Made by a program: the position numbers and the translations under genes. From the NCBI GenBank assembly GCA_944548615.1, contig OX155954.1:3453335-3517334 (forward strand): DNA of 64,000 nt, given 5' to 3'. The notes below the pieces were generated by a model that did no database searches, was not told the DNA's origin, and saw only the letters and a list, made by a program, of their open reading frames with translations. How positions within the stretch are numbered: position 1 is the stretch's first letter; every line of letters starts with the position of its first letter. The DNA is from Micropterix aruncella. Lineage: Eukaryota; Arthropoda; Insecta; Lepidoptera; Micropterigidae. Shown here one piece after another: positions 9,338 to 20,336 of this stretch.

Positions 9338-11256
9338 CTATAAATATATAATATTTAGAATTGAACTGCACCTAGTAATTTCATAGATCAGCCGTTTGGA
9401 GCCCATCCGAGGAAATAAACTCCGCGTCATTAGAGAAAATATAGAGCAAGTTTCTGAGGTACTTGTGTATGTGCAAATGCAGTAACAATCCTCAGGCCTA
9501 CCCAAATACCTAACCCTCCCCCTTCGTGATGGGCATCATTCGAGAAGAGGAGAAGAAACCATACTTCTCCATGTGCACTGACGACTTTGTGGGAGAGTCT
9601 GCAGTCCATTGTTTCTCCAGGCTGTGGAGCTAAATGTGCCCAATCCCTAAGGCATACCACCATCTGCCGAACTGACGTAGGCAGATACAGTCTCGTTGAG
9701 AGGGTCGTGCAACTAGTCAACGCACAATCATGTAGATAGATATATTTGGATGGTCAACAGGCCGACTAAAACACAGATTTCTATGATTGGACTGATATTG
9801 ATTTTGAATGCACTTTCTCACACAATCGCCCAACTAGAAAAGTTGTGGTAAAATAAAATCTTTAACACGAACAAGTAATTATGTTCTATAGCAGGTTTTC
9901 ATGGTACCTTTAAAAGGCAAAGGTGAACTAATGTGGCTCCCAAATCATTAATATAGCGCTAGTGTTATAATGGGGACTGATGGTAGATGTTATTACAGCT
10001 GTTATACATTAAATATCCTTTAAAGAGTGTTGTGGTAAGAATGCAGCACCATACTGGTACGAACGTTGCATTTTAAATATATATCGGCGGCGGAAAGTTT
10101 CAACGATTCCGACAGCTCTAGAAATAGTTAAAATACCGAAGGAAGGGGTCGCATGATCGCCAAGCGATAGTAAAAAAAGTGGAAAGTTTCCTGCAAGGCA
10201 AATCTTTCGTCTCTCAACAACCGAAGATTGCAAAATAATACCTAAAAGCGTGCAATAACATCGTTTAATGCACAACAGTTCACAACAAGTTGTAGGCTAG
10301 TCCCGTCTGTACGGCGTCAGGCCGTTATTATGAAATGTCCAAAAATATTTGATTAAAAAAACCATTTTTATTTAGTTAAATACTGAAAAGTCAAGCGATT
10401 TAAAAAAATAAACAATAATAATATACTAGGGTACTCATATATCAATAAAAATGCAAGCGCAATTGACATTCAATTATTTATGGCGATATGTACGCCCTCA
10501 TCACAGATTAGACATAAATAGCGTAATGAATATGTAATCATTTGAATGTTGGAATTTGTTTATATTTATATCTCAGGCAGGTCTTAACGATTTGCTCCAC
10601 ACGATTGAATTATGATATAAAAGAATCACAATCAGCACTATATCATAAAATGTGTAATTATCAGTGTTGCTGTGACATTTTTGACAATTTATTGTGATAT
10701 GTGACAAGAATCACTGACGTAGCACCAAAAAGGTACAAAGGACAACATATTTATCACAAATATGTCTATATAGGAATAGTCCTAAACGGAGCAACAATAA
10801 ATCCATTATAACGTTCTAAAAGAGTGACCCTTTCGGTGTTGTATATTCGTTTCTCACAAAAATATGAACAAAATATAATCATGAACATCATTTTGAATAA
10901 CGGAAACTTTCTCGCGACTGATATACAGCTACGTTTGCTAGTCGGGCAATGATCGCTACTGCATTTATATAGTTTTAGCGTAGTTATGTATCTATGCTCT
11001 TAAGGCTCCCTTTCCGAGTTGACGCGACTAAAAATTTAGGTATTTTTGCAATGCCACGCGCCCACGCGCTTTCGATATATACATAAAGATGGATAGGCAT
11101 ACCGCGGCGACAAGGGAATACGTCCCACCGTTGGCAGTGGCCAATTACAAATGACGATTTCAGCTTCGCGCGTCGTCTAATATAGCCGATTTGGCTTTTC
11201 AATATAATAAATACAAACGGAGCTGCCATGGAATTCACCGACCGGAGTCGGGCCCA
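9338..11256. other. Intronic DNA, no gene recognised
   Basis: Mostly AT-rich unique-looking sequence. Several open frames of 84-96 codons show no motif or splice context. Confidence 0.5.
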
Positions 11257-12114
11257 TCATAATACTATTTTTTTTACACTTCTGGGGGGTGAGCAGTGGA
11301 TTCCGGACTTACGAACCGGCTGTGGTAGGTTTAGGACAGCTGTCTTGCCACATGTGAGCGTACACCTTGCCACCCATTCACTCCCCCTTCGAAGCCATAG
11401 AATTTGAGATGCGCAAATCGCAGTTTTAGATAATTTTTCTAAGAAAGAGTTGATTATTTTTCTGGAAAGGCCAAGATCTTTAAAGAGGTGAAATAGAGAT
11501 TTAGCTGGCAGGCCACGAGCGCCAACTTCCACCGCGTGAAGGTGAACAGTGAAGCCGTTCCGGGTTACGGCATTTGCAAGATCATGGTATTTATTTAATT
11601 TGTACTCGTGGTCTTTTGGGATATTTGATTCCCATGGAACAGTTAATTCTACAATAAGAGCCACCTTCCGAGATAGAGAGTAAAGAGTTATATCTGGACG
11701 GAGGGCTGTGCATCCGAGACTTTCAGGGAATTTATACTGCTTAGAGACCGAATCAACCTCCAGAATCCAATCTGTAGCTTTCTCGATTATTGAGAAAGGT
11801 TTTGTAGTTAAATGTTTTTTGCCTTTAGAGCCATCCCGCACAAACTGTATTGGTGGTTTGGAGGATACTGTCAAACCCTTGTTGGCACGAGCCACTGAGA
11901 GACTAATTACCTCGCGAATAACAGCGAGAACTTTGTCATGGCGGTAAGTGTACCGTCCTTGATCTAAGGCCACCTTGCAGCCAGCTAGAATGTGTCTAGC
12001 TGTGCAAGGGGTATTGCTACAGAGGGGACAAGAACTATCCTCGGCAAAGCTCCAACGAGCGAGGTTACTGGGGTCTGGAAGTGTATGCTGAAAGGCATTC
12101 AAATAAAATTTCAA
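11257..12114 (-). pseudogene. C-terminal restriction-like endonuclease domain of an R2-type non-LTR element
   Basis: 285 open codons. Residues 28-50 hold a CX2C...HX4C zinc motif (CPLC, then ARHILAGC); then RHDKVLAVI, a RPD at about residue 138 and VELTVPWES at about 152-160, the PD-(D/E) core of the restriction-like endonuclease that R2/Dong-type LINEs use in place of an APE domain. Reverse transcriptase motifs are absent upstream, so this is a 5'-truncated copy or a domesticated tail. The long open frame suggests it is not very old. A decayed relative lies at 21020-21180. Confidence 0.7.
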
Positions 12115-12804
12115 TTAATATAATAAATTATCAAATGAATAGTTTTTTATAAAGTAAAAATTAGATTACAGTAATAACTTAAGATCACTGTGTAATTTTT
12201 TATATTACTCAAAAGTATCTTTAATAAATAGAAAAAAATAATGTTTGGCCATAACACTTCTGGATAATTACATAATTTCAAACATTTTTTTCTTATATTT
12301 TTTGTATGGAAGTTCCAAAAACTGTCTTGGTACTATCATTGATTTTATACACTATAAAATCAATGGTACTATGCAAGTAGACCATACGTTGGTGTAAATA
12401 GTATTTGTTTAATATTGAGAATCATCTCTAGGTTTTTCAAAAACTGAAGACAAATCTCGCTCGTTTTTATTTTTTTGGAAAACAGTGACAGAATAAAGAT
12501 AATTTACAATTAATATGGAAATAATTTACCAATTTCGTTTTGGTGAAATGATATGTAGCTTAAGGACCGGGTTTTTAAAATCCGGCATAATTGTATTAAA
12601 ATTCTTTTACGTGTTCTCACAACCAGGCCACAAAATTATGCTTCATATAGCTTTTGGCCGCCACGACCGCCACGGCCTCTTGATATGTTCTTAATAAGCT
12701 TTTAATAATGCTATTAATTCTTATGGTTAAACCTACATTTAACTTTCAAGCTGTTTTGAAGTGGGACGGTTATCCTGTATATATTATGAAGCTGTAGAAC
12801 TTAC
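12115..12804. other. Intronic DNA, nothing recognised
   Basis: AT-rich sequence with no coding or repeat signal I can support. Confidence 0.5.
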
Positions 12805-13043
12805 ACTCTATCTAAAGTTAAACACTCGACTCCGGGCTCGTTAGCCGTGACGGTTGCCAGTCTCCGATCCTCGTGCAACAGCGCTTGTTCTCCAAAATAA
12901 TCTCCGCGTGACAGTTTTCCGATCCTTTCCTCGTGTCCATCTTCATCTCGTTTTGTTATCGTCACGGTGCCACCTCGGATTATGTAAAACATGTCTCCTC
13001 TGTCGCCTTGTCGTACGATTGTCGTACCAGTTGCGAAGAATTC
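12805..13043 (-). CDS. PKG-like exon: cyclic-nucleotide-binding domain B
   Basis: Acceptor TTAATTAG before 13043, donor GTAAGT after 12805. It encodes EFFATGTTIVRQGDRGD, MFYIIRGGTVTI, the phosphate-binding cassette FGEQALLHEDRRLATV and the closing CLTLDR. The Glu and first Arg that bind the cyclic phosphate are kept. The next residue, Ser or Thr in typical PKGs and important for cGMP preference, is Leu. It joins in phase 0 to the exon at 18920, giving LKR-EFF without gap against PKGs. Confidence 0.88.
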
Positions 13044-13379
13044 CTAATTAAGTAATATGACGATTATTTTCAGTTTCATTTTACTGTCGCAAGCAGTGCG
13101 GAAAGGAATCACTGCATACATCCGAAAGTGGTGTTTAGGTTAATGACGTAAACATCAGCAACACAAGATAGGAATATTATGATACTGTACTAATTGCCAG
13201 CAGCGTGGAATAACTCCAGTACAAATATAGGTACATGTTTTACATTCCCGGTGGAGGTAAATTATTGGGTCCTTACCTTTGAAGTTTCTGTTCTATAAAA
13301 TACATTTAGGGCCAAAAATTTTGTATCAAAAATATATGTTCAATTAATAGAAATATTGACCCCTATTATCTATACAGAT

Positions 13380-13690
13380 TTGTAATTTTAATGAGAGTTA
13401 CTTAATTCCTCTGCTGTAAAACTCTCGTGGACAAGTACCCAATAACATCTTTAAATGCGTTTTTCACCGACTCTTCAAAGCTGATTTTTTTCTCTTGTAA
13501 AAAGTTATCTAAATTCTGAAAAAAAATAAACTATTGGAGCAAGGTCTGGCAAGGACGGTGGGTGACCAAGAGTCTCCAGCCGCAATTCCTGCAACTTTGC
13601 GTGTGCTTGCAGTGAAATCTGTGGTTATACGTTGTCATGCAGAAGCAGTGGCTATGAGCGATTGACCAGGCTCGGTTATTTAATCACGAG
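13380..13690 (-). pseudogene. Second mariner-like transposase fragment, decayed
   Basis: On the minus strand, interrupted frames read LQELRLETLGHPP, then PDLAPI and YFFQNLDNFLQEKKISFEE, a mariner/SETMAR-type C-terminus with stops and frame breaks. The catalytic LAPSD/LAPTD box has become LAPI. It is unrelated in detail to the mariner at 7711. Confidence 0.7.
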
Positions 13691-14156
13691 CTACTCCATC
13701 ATTGCTTGCAGTTCCTAACAGTACACAATTACGGTAACTGTATAGCTAAACTGCAAGAAGCTGTAATAGAAAACACCGGCACAGGATCTCATATTTGAGA
13801 ATAATGCAAATTTTCAATCCTACCATGGCTGCACAAACGAAAATATTTAAACAGAAACAAACGGCGGAAAGAGAAATAAATAGCTGATTCTTAAAATAAG
13901 AATAACATGGCTTTGAATTAAAATTTATTTGAATTTGAAATTCCAACTCAAAGCCAAGTTATCCAAGTTCAAAATGGCCATTGTGAAAAAACAGTAATTA
14001 CATAGGTAAGGATCCAATATTATGAAAGCGCATTTTTTTTCGAGTAAAAGACGGTTGCCTTGTCTGCTTGTCGGGAAAGTCTTGGGGTGATACAACTGTT
14101 TTTTTAAGCTGAACAACACAATGACCGGATCATTACTTTTGGCATCTAATTAGATT

Positions 14157-17100
14157 ATGTTAATTTTATTTATGGCTGTATATTATATTATATTATGCGA
14201 AGAGCTGGCAAACCTGGTGGAGTACGCCCGTACCCAAAAGGCTGAGTTACTGGTTGGATGTGATGCAAACGCACACCACACCGCGTGGGGGAGCTCAGAC
14301 ATCAACAATAGAGGTGAGTTACTTAATGATTTTATCACAACCAACTGCCTATGCCTATTAAACAAAGGCTGCATGCCGACCTTTGTGACAAGTGCAAGAC
14401 AGGAAGTTTTAGACATTACTTTTGCCTCTAAAAATCTAGCCAGACACATAAAAAACTGGCATGTCAGGGATGACACTTCAATGTCTGATCACAGACAAAT
14501 AACCTTTAAACTACTAAACACCGTAGACTGTCAAACCACAACTTTCAGGAATCCTAAAGCCACCGACTGGGACGCTTACCGTACCACACTAAGGCTTAAC
14601 CTTGAAACAATACAAAAAAATATAAAAACACGCGAGAGTCTAGAATTGGCCGTGGCGGATACCACAAAAGGCATTATAAACGCCTATGAGGAAAGCTGCC
14701 CACTCAAGACAAAGACCTCCAAAAGAAAAGTTCCATGGTGGAACCCGAAGTTGGACAAACTACGGAAGGAAACCCGGAAACTATTTAATAAGGCTAAACA
14801 AACTCTCAACTGGGAGGAATACAAAAAAGCCTTAACCGAGTACAACAAAGAAATTAGGAGAGCCAAAAGAGCAACATGGAAAAGCTTCTGCGAGGACATA
14901 GTGGAAACGCCTCAAGGAGCCAGAGTACATAGACTGCTCGCAAAGGACAAACCTAACCAAATTGGTCTTCTGAAAAAACCAAACGGAACCTTTACAACAA
15001 ATGAAAAGGAAACTCTGAAGGAACTAATATCGACCCACTTCCCAGGTGCTGTGACAACTAGCAACGCCGCCACTGCTCCATACAGACCTCGAAACGAGGA
15101 CTGGAGTAGGGCTGCTAGAATCATAAGGCCCGATCAAGTTAAATGGGCCGTAAAATCCTTTAAACCTTACAAATCATGCGGGGACGACGGAATCATGCCC
15201 GTGCTTTTGCAACAGGGTATCGACATTCTAACCCCATATCTGGTTAAAATCTTCAGAGCAAGCTATGCCTGGGGACATATACCAGAAGAATGGACCAAGG
15301 TCAAAGTGCTATTCATACCCAAGGCTGGCAGGAAGGACTACGCACTGTCAAAGTCCTTCAGGCCAATTAGCCTAACATCCTTTCTACTGAAAACGATGGA
15401 AAAGATACTGGATAGCTATATCAGGGAAAAAATCCTAACGGTCAACCCTATCAGCTGTAACCAACACGCCTACCGCAGAGGCAAATCCACGGAAACCGCT
15501 CTGCTCTACCTAGTAGACAGAGTGGAAAAGGCGTTGGAAGACAAACAAATCGCAGTATGCGCATTTTTAGACATTGAGGGCGCCTTCGACAAAACCCCAA
15601 TTAAATCACTGGTGAAGGGGCTAGAGTCAAAACAAGTTGACAACACCACAACCAGATGGGTGAAAGCGATGCTCTCAAACCGCACGGCCAAGGTAGCTCT
15701 TCACGGAACAAACCTTGAAGTCACCACTACAAGAGGCTGCCCGCAGGGAGGCGTACTCTCGCCCCTACTATGGACTCTTGCAATAGATCAACTCCTGCAT
15801 AGGATGGCAGAGGCCAGGATAGACACACAGGGCTATGCTGATGACCTAGTAGTCATTGTCCGGGGCTTCTGCCAAAACACGATCTCACACATAATGCAAA
15901 AAGCGTTAACAATCGTTAGCAATTGGTGCAGAGAGAACGAATTATCGGTCAACGCCGATAAGACCGTCCTCGTGCCATTTACCAACAAACGTCAACTAGG
16001 TGGACTAAAAATGCCAATCTTAAACCACAGGCAGATTCCTTTCTCCAAGGAAGTAAAGTATCTGGGAGTCACGCTCGACCAAAGACTCACCTGGAACAGC
16101 CACCTAGATAAAACAATTCAAAAAGCTAAAAGTGCTTTGGGTATAAGCAGAAGACTGGCGGGGAAAAACTGGGGCCTTAACCCCAAGATCTCCCACTGGC
16201 TATACACTGCCATTGTGAGGCCGATAATCTCGTACGCCTCGGTGGTATGGTGCAACAAAGCCAACCAGAAAACTGTGATTACCAAACTAAACAATATCCA
16301 AAGGACGGCGTGCCTCATGACAACTGGCGCAATGTCCTCCACTCCTGGAGCAGCTCTAGATGCACTGCTGAACTTACCGCCCCTACACATTCATTTGCAA
16401 CAGGTGGCGAAAGCCAGCATGTACAGGCTATCTGCCCGAGAGAAGGTAAACTGGATCTCACAAGCACTAAGATCAGTTCTTGACTCAGTCAGTGAAAATC
16501 CAACCCTCAACATGGTATCAGACACCATGCTCCCACTCCTAAACTTTGGAAAACTTTTTACAGTGGAACTGCCGCCCAGAGACGACTGGCTAAAAAGCCA
16601 ACTGCAATGGGAGGCCGGTAGCCTTAAATGGTATACTGATGGGTCCAAATCGGGACTTGACGTAGGCTGTGGTATATATGGAGAGCGACCAAACTTCAAA
16701 AGAAGTGTAAACTTGGGAAAATACGCCTCCATATTCCAAGCGGAGGTTTACGCCATTATTGAATGTGCGGATATCAACCTCCAAAAGGACTACGCCAACC
16801 ACCGTATCTATATCCACTCGGATAGCAAAGCAGCTCTTATGGCACTAGCCTCGAATACCATTAATTCAAAGCTAGTGCAAAACTGCATATCACTACTGAA
16901 TTCCCTGGGCGAAAAGAACAGGGTAATACTAAGATGGGTTCCCGGCCATGCAGGAATCGAGGGAAATGAAAAAGCCGACGAACTTGCTAGGACGGGAGCA
17001 AAGGGAACGTTATACGGCCCTGAACCCTGCTGTGGCGTACCAAAAAGCCTTGCAAACCTAATGCTCAAACAAATGTGTTTAGAACAATCCGTCAACCACT

Positions 17101-17462
17101 GGAACAACACGCCAGGGTTGAATCATTCCAAAGCGCTCATTAAGCCTTACGACCGTAAGACGGCCCGTGAGGCCCTATCGCTAAATAGGAACAATCTACG
17201 CATACTGGTAAGGGCGCTCACGGGGCATTGTGGCCTGAACAAACACATGTTCAACCTCAAGCTCAAAGACACAAAAATGTGCAGGTTCTGCCAAGGGGCA
17301 GAGGAAACTCCCCAGCACCTCATGTGCGAGTGTGGCCCGCTGATGCGTAAAAGATACAACCACCTGGGTGGTCACTACCTCCAACCTGAGGAGGTAAAAC
17401 AATCTGGCGCCAAAAGCCTGCTGCGGTTCTTGAATGACACGGGGCTTAGCGCAGAACTATAG
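14157..17462 (+). CDS. LINE ORF2: APE endonuclease (partial), reverse transcriptase, RNase H
   Basis: 1101 open codons; the first 13 or so are flanking DNA read in frame. Partial APE endonuclease: GCDANAHHTAWG and SDHRQI (residues about 33-120). Reverse transcriptase: FRPISLTSFLLKTMEK, AFLDIEGAFD, GCPQGGVLSPLLW and the catalytic GYADDLVV (about 560). RNase H: LKWYTDGSKSG, HSDSKAAL, WVPGHAGIEGNEKADELA (about 820-950). C-terminal zinc motif CRFC...HLMCEC. No stop interrupts it, so the enzyme region looks intact, but ORF1 and the endonuclease N-terminus are missing, as in a copy that terminated reverse transcription early. Confidence 0.93.
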   Translation: MLILFMAVYYIILCEELANLVEYARTQKAELLVGCDANAHHTAWGSSDINNRGELLNDFITTNCLCLLNKGCMPTFVTSARQEVLDITFASKNLARHIKNWHVRDDTSMSDHRQITFKLLNTVDCQTTTFRNPKATDWDAYRTTLRLNLETIQKNIKTRESLELAVADTTKGIINAYEESCPLKTKTSKRKVPWWNPKLDKLRKETRKLFNKAKQTLNWEEYKKALTEYNKEIRRAKRATWKSFCEDIVETPQGARVHRLLAKDKPNQIGLLKKPNGTFTTNEKETLKELISTHFPGAVTTSNAATAPYRPRNEDWSRAARIIRPDQVKWAVKSFKPYKSCGDDGIMPVLLQQGIDILTPYLVKIFRASYAWGHIPEEWTKVKVLFIPKAGRKDYALSKSFRPISLTSFLLKTMEKILDSYIREKILTVNPISCNQHAYRRGKSTETALLYLVDRVEKALEDKQIAVCAFLDIEGAFDKTPIKSLVKGLESKQVDNTTTRWVKAMLSNRTAKVALHGTNLEVTTTRGCPQGGVLSPLLWTLAIDQLLHRMAEARIDTQGYADDLVVIVRGFCQNTISHIMQKALTIVSNWCRENELSVNADKTVLVPFTNKRQLGGLKMPILNHRQIPFSKEVKYLGVTLDQRLTWNSHLDKTIQKAKSALGISRRLAGKNWGLNPKISHWLYTAIVRPIISYASVVWCNKANQKTVITKLNNIQRTACLMTTGAMSSTPGAALDALLNLPPLHIHLQQVAKASMYRLSAREKVNWISQALRSVLDSVSENPTLNMVSDTMLPLLNFGKLFTVELPPRDDWLKSQLQWEAGSLKWYTDGSKSGLDVGCGIYGERPNFKRSVNLGKYASIFQAEVYAIIECADINLQKDYANHRIYIHSDSKAALMALASNTINSKLVQNCISLLNSLGEKNRVILRWVPGHAGIEGNEKADELARTGAKGTLYGPEPCCGVPKSLANLMLKQMCLEQSVNHWNNTPGLNHSKALIKPYDRKTAREALSLNRNNLRILVRALTGHCGLNKHMFNLKLKDTKMCRFCQGAEETPQHLMCECGPLMRKRYNHLGGHYLQPEEVKQSGAKSLLRFLNDTGLSAEL

Positions 17463-17560
17463 TAGGTGGCGAGCACAATAGATCAGCAATGGTCGCAGTG
17501 TTACAAGGCTCATAAAGACCTTAGAAAAGCCCCACTCAACAAATAAAAAGTAAAAAAAAA
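14193..17560 (+). mobile_element. 5'-truncated LOA-like non-LTR retrotransposon (LINE)
   Basis: Begins inside the endonuclease domain and ends in an A-rich tail (17541-17560). A 10-bp direct repeat TTATATTATA sits at 14183-14192 and at 17561-17570, which fits a target-site duplication, though the sequence is simple. APE-RT-RNaseH order and motif wording point to the LOA/I side of the Jockey superfamily. Confidence 0.88.
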
Positions 17561-17570
17561 TTATATTATA

Positions 17571-18379
17571 ATACTACTACATGTATATATTATGATCAAA
17601 TACTACATATTTGTATGTCAACACCTGACTGTTGATATTTTTTTTGCTGTAAAAGTTTATTTTTAAAGGTATCTATGACAATTTGGAACATTTGTAATAA
17701 TATAATCTTTGTATTTTTTATTCTTTCGGACTCAAAATAAAGCAATAAAAACTGATATAATTGTTTTTCTTTCCCAACAATATTCAAAGATGGAGAAATA
17801 TAATCCAGTAATTAAATTAATATTAAAGCGTCGTATTAATATAGGAAAAAAACAAACATTCACCTGCAAAACTGTTTGTATGTGATCCCGTGTGTCTCGC
17901 TGTTGTTGTTAGTTCTTGGGAACTTGTTGACCACCAAATAAGACGCCGATTTATAATGTAGCTATAATATAACTATGTAATGCAGCTAGGTATAGAGCAA
18001 TTACATCATATATGTCATAATGAATGTAAATAAGTAGAGGGAGGGGCCTTTCGTTCACTTTTGCACCGGGGCCTAATTTTTTTAGTTACGCCACTGTACC
18101 ACAGGTTTTTTTTTAAACTAACAACCTACCGCCATATAGGGGGTTTATGATGCGTTTTTGAGACAAACTATTAACCTACAGCCATATAAGTGTTTATAAA
18201 TCGTTTGAGCTGCGAATCGACTTTTTTTATAAAATTAATACCCAGATGAAATTAGTCTTTGGCTACTTGCCGGGAAAGTCTTGGGGTGACCCCAACGATT
18301 TTTAACAATCAATCAGTCCTTTATACATTATTTATTAATGTGTTTTAGATGGCCAAATAAATTAGTATTAGTTTGAAAT
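17571..18379. other. Intronic DNA with a short dispersed repeat
   Basis: No gene seen. GGGAAAGTCTTGGGGTGA at about 18270 is also present at 14074, and the following CAATCAATCAGTCC at about 18306 recurs at about 36750, so a small unclassified repeat family is represented. Confidence 0.5.
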
Positions 18380-18560
18380 CTGGGTATTATTGCAGTATAG
18401 GAACCTCTTTTAGATTGTTGATTTTTTAACGTTACCAGACTATATTCACCACGGTGATTCCGAATCTGCAATAATATTTATTCGGACTCAATAAATAAGC
18501 GAGATATAGACATTCAAAAAAGCGCAAACCCATACATTTCGGTAGGTTAGGTTTTATTTT
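18380..18560 (+). repeat. Dispersed repeat, also present inverted at 41190-41350
   Basis: Shares ATATTCACCACG, GATTCCGAAT and TCAATAAATAAGCGAGATAT with the reverse complement of 41190-41350. The 41 kb copy contains a short hairpin of ATATTCACCACGCT that is reduced here. Confidence 0.65.
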
Positions 18561-18919
18561 TATTTTAAATAATACATAAACACCTATTTGGCGTTAGGTT
18601 AAATTAGTTTTTTTTTAAAACAACCTTAAAAACTGACTTTAATAAATTTTTTTTGTATGTAAATTTGGACTTGAAATTTTACGCGTCCGAAGCTTTTTTC
18701 TTTAACATTTGGCATTACAATGATTACAATGATTACAATGATCTAGTAGTATTTCTTTATTTTTTTCGATTTCTGAGGAAGTTTCCTATACCCCAATAAT
18801 TCCAATCAATGGTATCATCATTGATTAGGTAGGTACTTTATAATCAATGGTATTATCAACATCAGCCTATACTTGGCGAGAAGCCAGATTTAAATACATT
18901 AGGAAAATCACCCACATAC

Positions 18920-19089
18920 CCTTTTTAAGAAGTCGGAGAGTATGGCCAGTTCAATGGCGTGAATCCCTTGGAGCACTGGAACCGAAGACAAGAATCTCAC
19001 ATTGTCTTCTTGCTCCTGCCTTCCGCTTTTGATGATTATCTTCTGGAATACCCTTCGTTCTAACGACCACACCTTCGCATTTGTTGAAA
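18920..19089 (-). CDS. PKG-like exon: end of CNB-A, inter-domain helix, start of CNB-B
   Basis: Acceptor CATTGCAG before 19089, donor GTATGT after 18920. Encodes STNAKVWSLERRVFQKII, then a charged stretch and FLSSVPVLQGIHAIELAIL, matching the PKG VKTWALDREVFQ and FLRSVSLL region. It completes the codon begun by the G at the end of the 20053 exon and leaves in phase 0. Confidence 0.87.
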
Positions 19090-19259
19090 CTGCAATGAAT
19101 AATCTATATTTTAACACTATTCTAATGAAGATAATAATAATTTATTCATTTAAAAAATACATTTAAATTGTTTCATTGCAGAATCTGCAAATTAGGCCGT
19201 AACCCATAAATAAGATAGACTACATGTATGTCGATGATTGGTTCATATGTCCGCACGTA

Positions 19260-19609
19260 CACCGTGAGTTTTTTATTAGTGACATCCTTGTAGTGAGTGA
19301 ATCAGTACGAGCAAATAAACAATTTCTAACAATTTTGAAAAAAAAAAATGTTGAACAACTTGACTGCACCATCTAGCGGTAGTTAAAATATCGTGAATAT
19401 TGTTTATTCGCAATATTTTACCTACCGCTAGATAACGCAGCGCTCTCAATGCTTTTTATAGATTTTTTTGGAAAATGAAAAAAATACAAACTTTAAAGAA
19501 AAACATTTATTTTGTTTTTTTTCAAAAATATTTCTCAAAACTTGCTTAATTGCTTGTACTTATTCACCACACTACACTACAAGGTGTCACGAATAAAACA
19601 CTCACACTG
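19260..19609. repeat. Tc1/mariner-type MITE, copy 1
   Basis: 350 bp with imperfect terminal inverted repeats (GTGAGTTTTTTATTAGTGAC at the left; reverse complement GTGAGTGTTTTATTCGTGAC at the right) flanked by TA on both sides. Inner arms AATCAGTACGAGCAA and TTGCTTGTACTTATT also pair. The core word TACCTACCGCTAGATAACGC recurs in copy 2 at 48558-48960. Confidence 0.8.
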
Positions 19610-19659
19610 TATAGAATTAAAATAAAACGAAAAAATGTAATAAAGAATAAAACAGATAT

Positions 19660-20000
19660 TTGAAATAGTAGGGCGGTGTTGACGGGGCGGTGTTGACGGG
19701 CGAACCCGTCGCCCCAGGCTGGTATAACGATATGTAATCGTTCTTTTAGCCGTGGGATGAGCGTAGAAGACTTAGACTAGACAATCTACTGTCTAGCTCG
19801 CCAGCAGCCCGTTAGAGACCGACGCCTTACGGCGAGGCCCCGGGAAAGTTAACTAGCGGGCAGCCTCGCCCCGTAACTACCAGTTTTGGTAGGATATCTC
19901 CGTCTGGAATTAACCTTCAGGATACTTCCGTCCTCCCGACTGGTTACGGGTCCGAAGTCCGAAGCCGAATGTCAAGAGTGGCATGACAACAGGTCAAGAA
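19660..20000. repeat. CpG-rich dispersed repeat, copy 1
   Basis: GC-rich island in AT-rich intron DNA, with hairpin words GACGGGCGAACCCGTC and CGCCTTACGGCG. The same words (GACGGGTTCGCCCGT, CGCCTTACGGCGAC) recur at 24340-24990. No coding potential is seen. Confidence 0.55.
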
Positions 20001-20052
20001 GATAATTGAAACAAAATTAAATATTATATTTAAAAATATGTAATTTGTTCAC

Positions 20053-20336
20053 CTTTCACCGACGCAAATCGTGTTGCTTTATATAGTATAGCCAATTCGC
20101 CGAATGCCACTCCCGCTCCAAACTCCTTCACCACCGAATTTCCCTTGATAACCTGGAATCGACCCTCGGCCGATACATACAAATGGGAACCGGCGTCTCC
20201 TTCTCTAATTATGAAGCTTCCGGCTGTTAGCTCCTCTGATTGCATGGCTTCTACGACGGCCTGAAGTCGCTCTTCATCCATAAGGTTCTTGAGGAACTCA
20301 TTCTCTTCGATTGCCCTTCGTATTTGAGCATCTGAC
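20053..20336 (-). CDS. PKG-like exon: cyclic-nucleotide-binding domain A
   Basis: Encodes AQIRRAIEENEFLKNLMDEE, the strand AGSFIIREGDAGSHLYV and the phosphate-binding cassette FGELAILYKATRFASV. The cassette keeps Glu and Arg, but the residue after Arg, Thr in PKG, is Phe. Donor GTGAAC follows 20053. There are two AGs: one ending at 20337 (exon from 20336, phase 2, matches exon 2) and one 5 nt downstream (exon from 20331, phase 1, matches the coiled-coil first exons). I chose 20336 for the long form. Confidence 0.88.

Noticed and set aside
9430..9720. 96-codon minus frame in the kinase intron
   Set aside because: No splice signals that fit the phase of neighbouring exons and no family resemblance.
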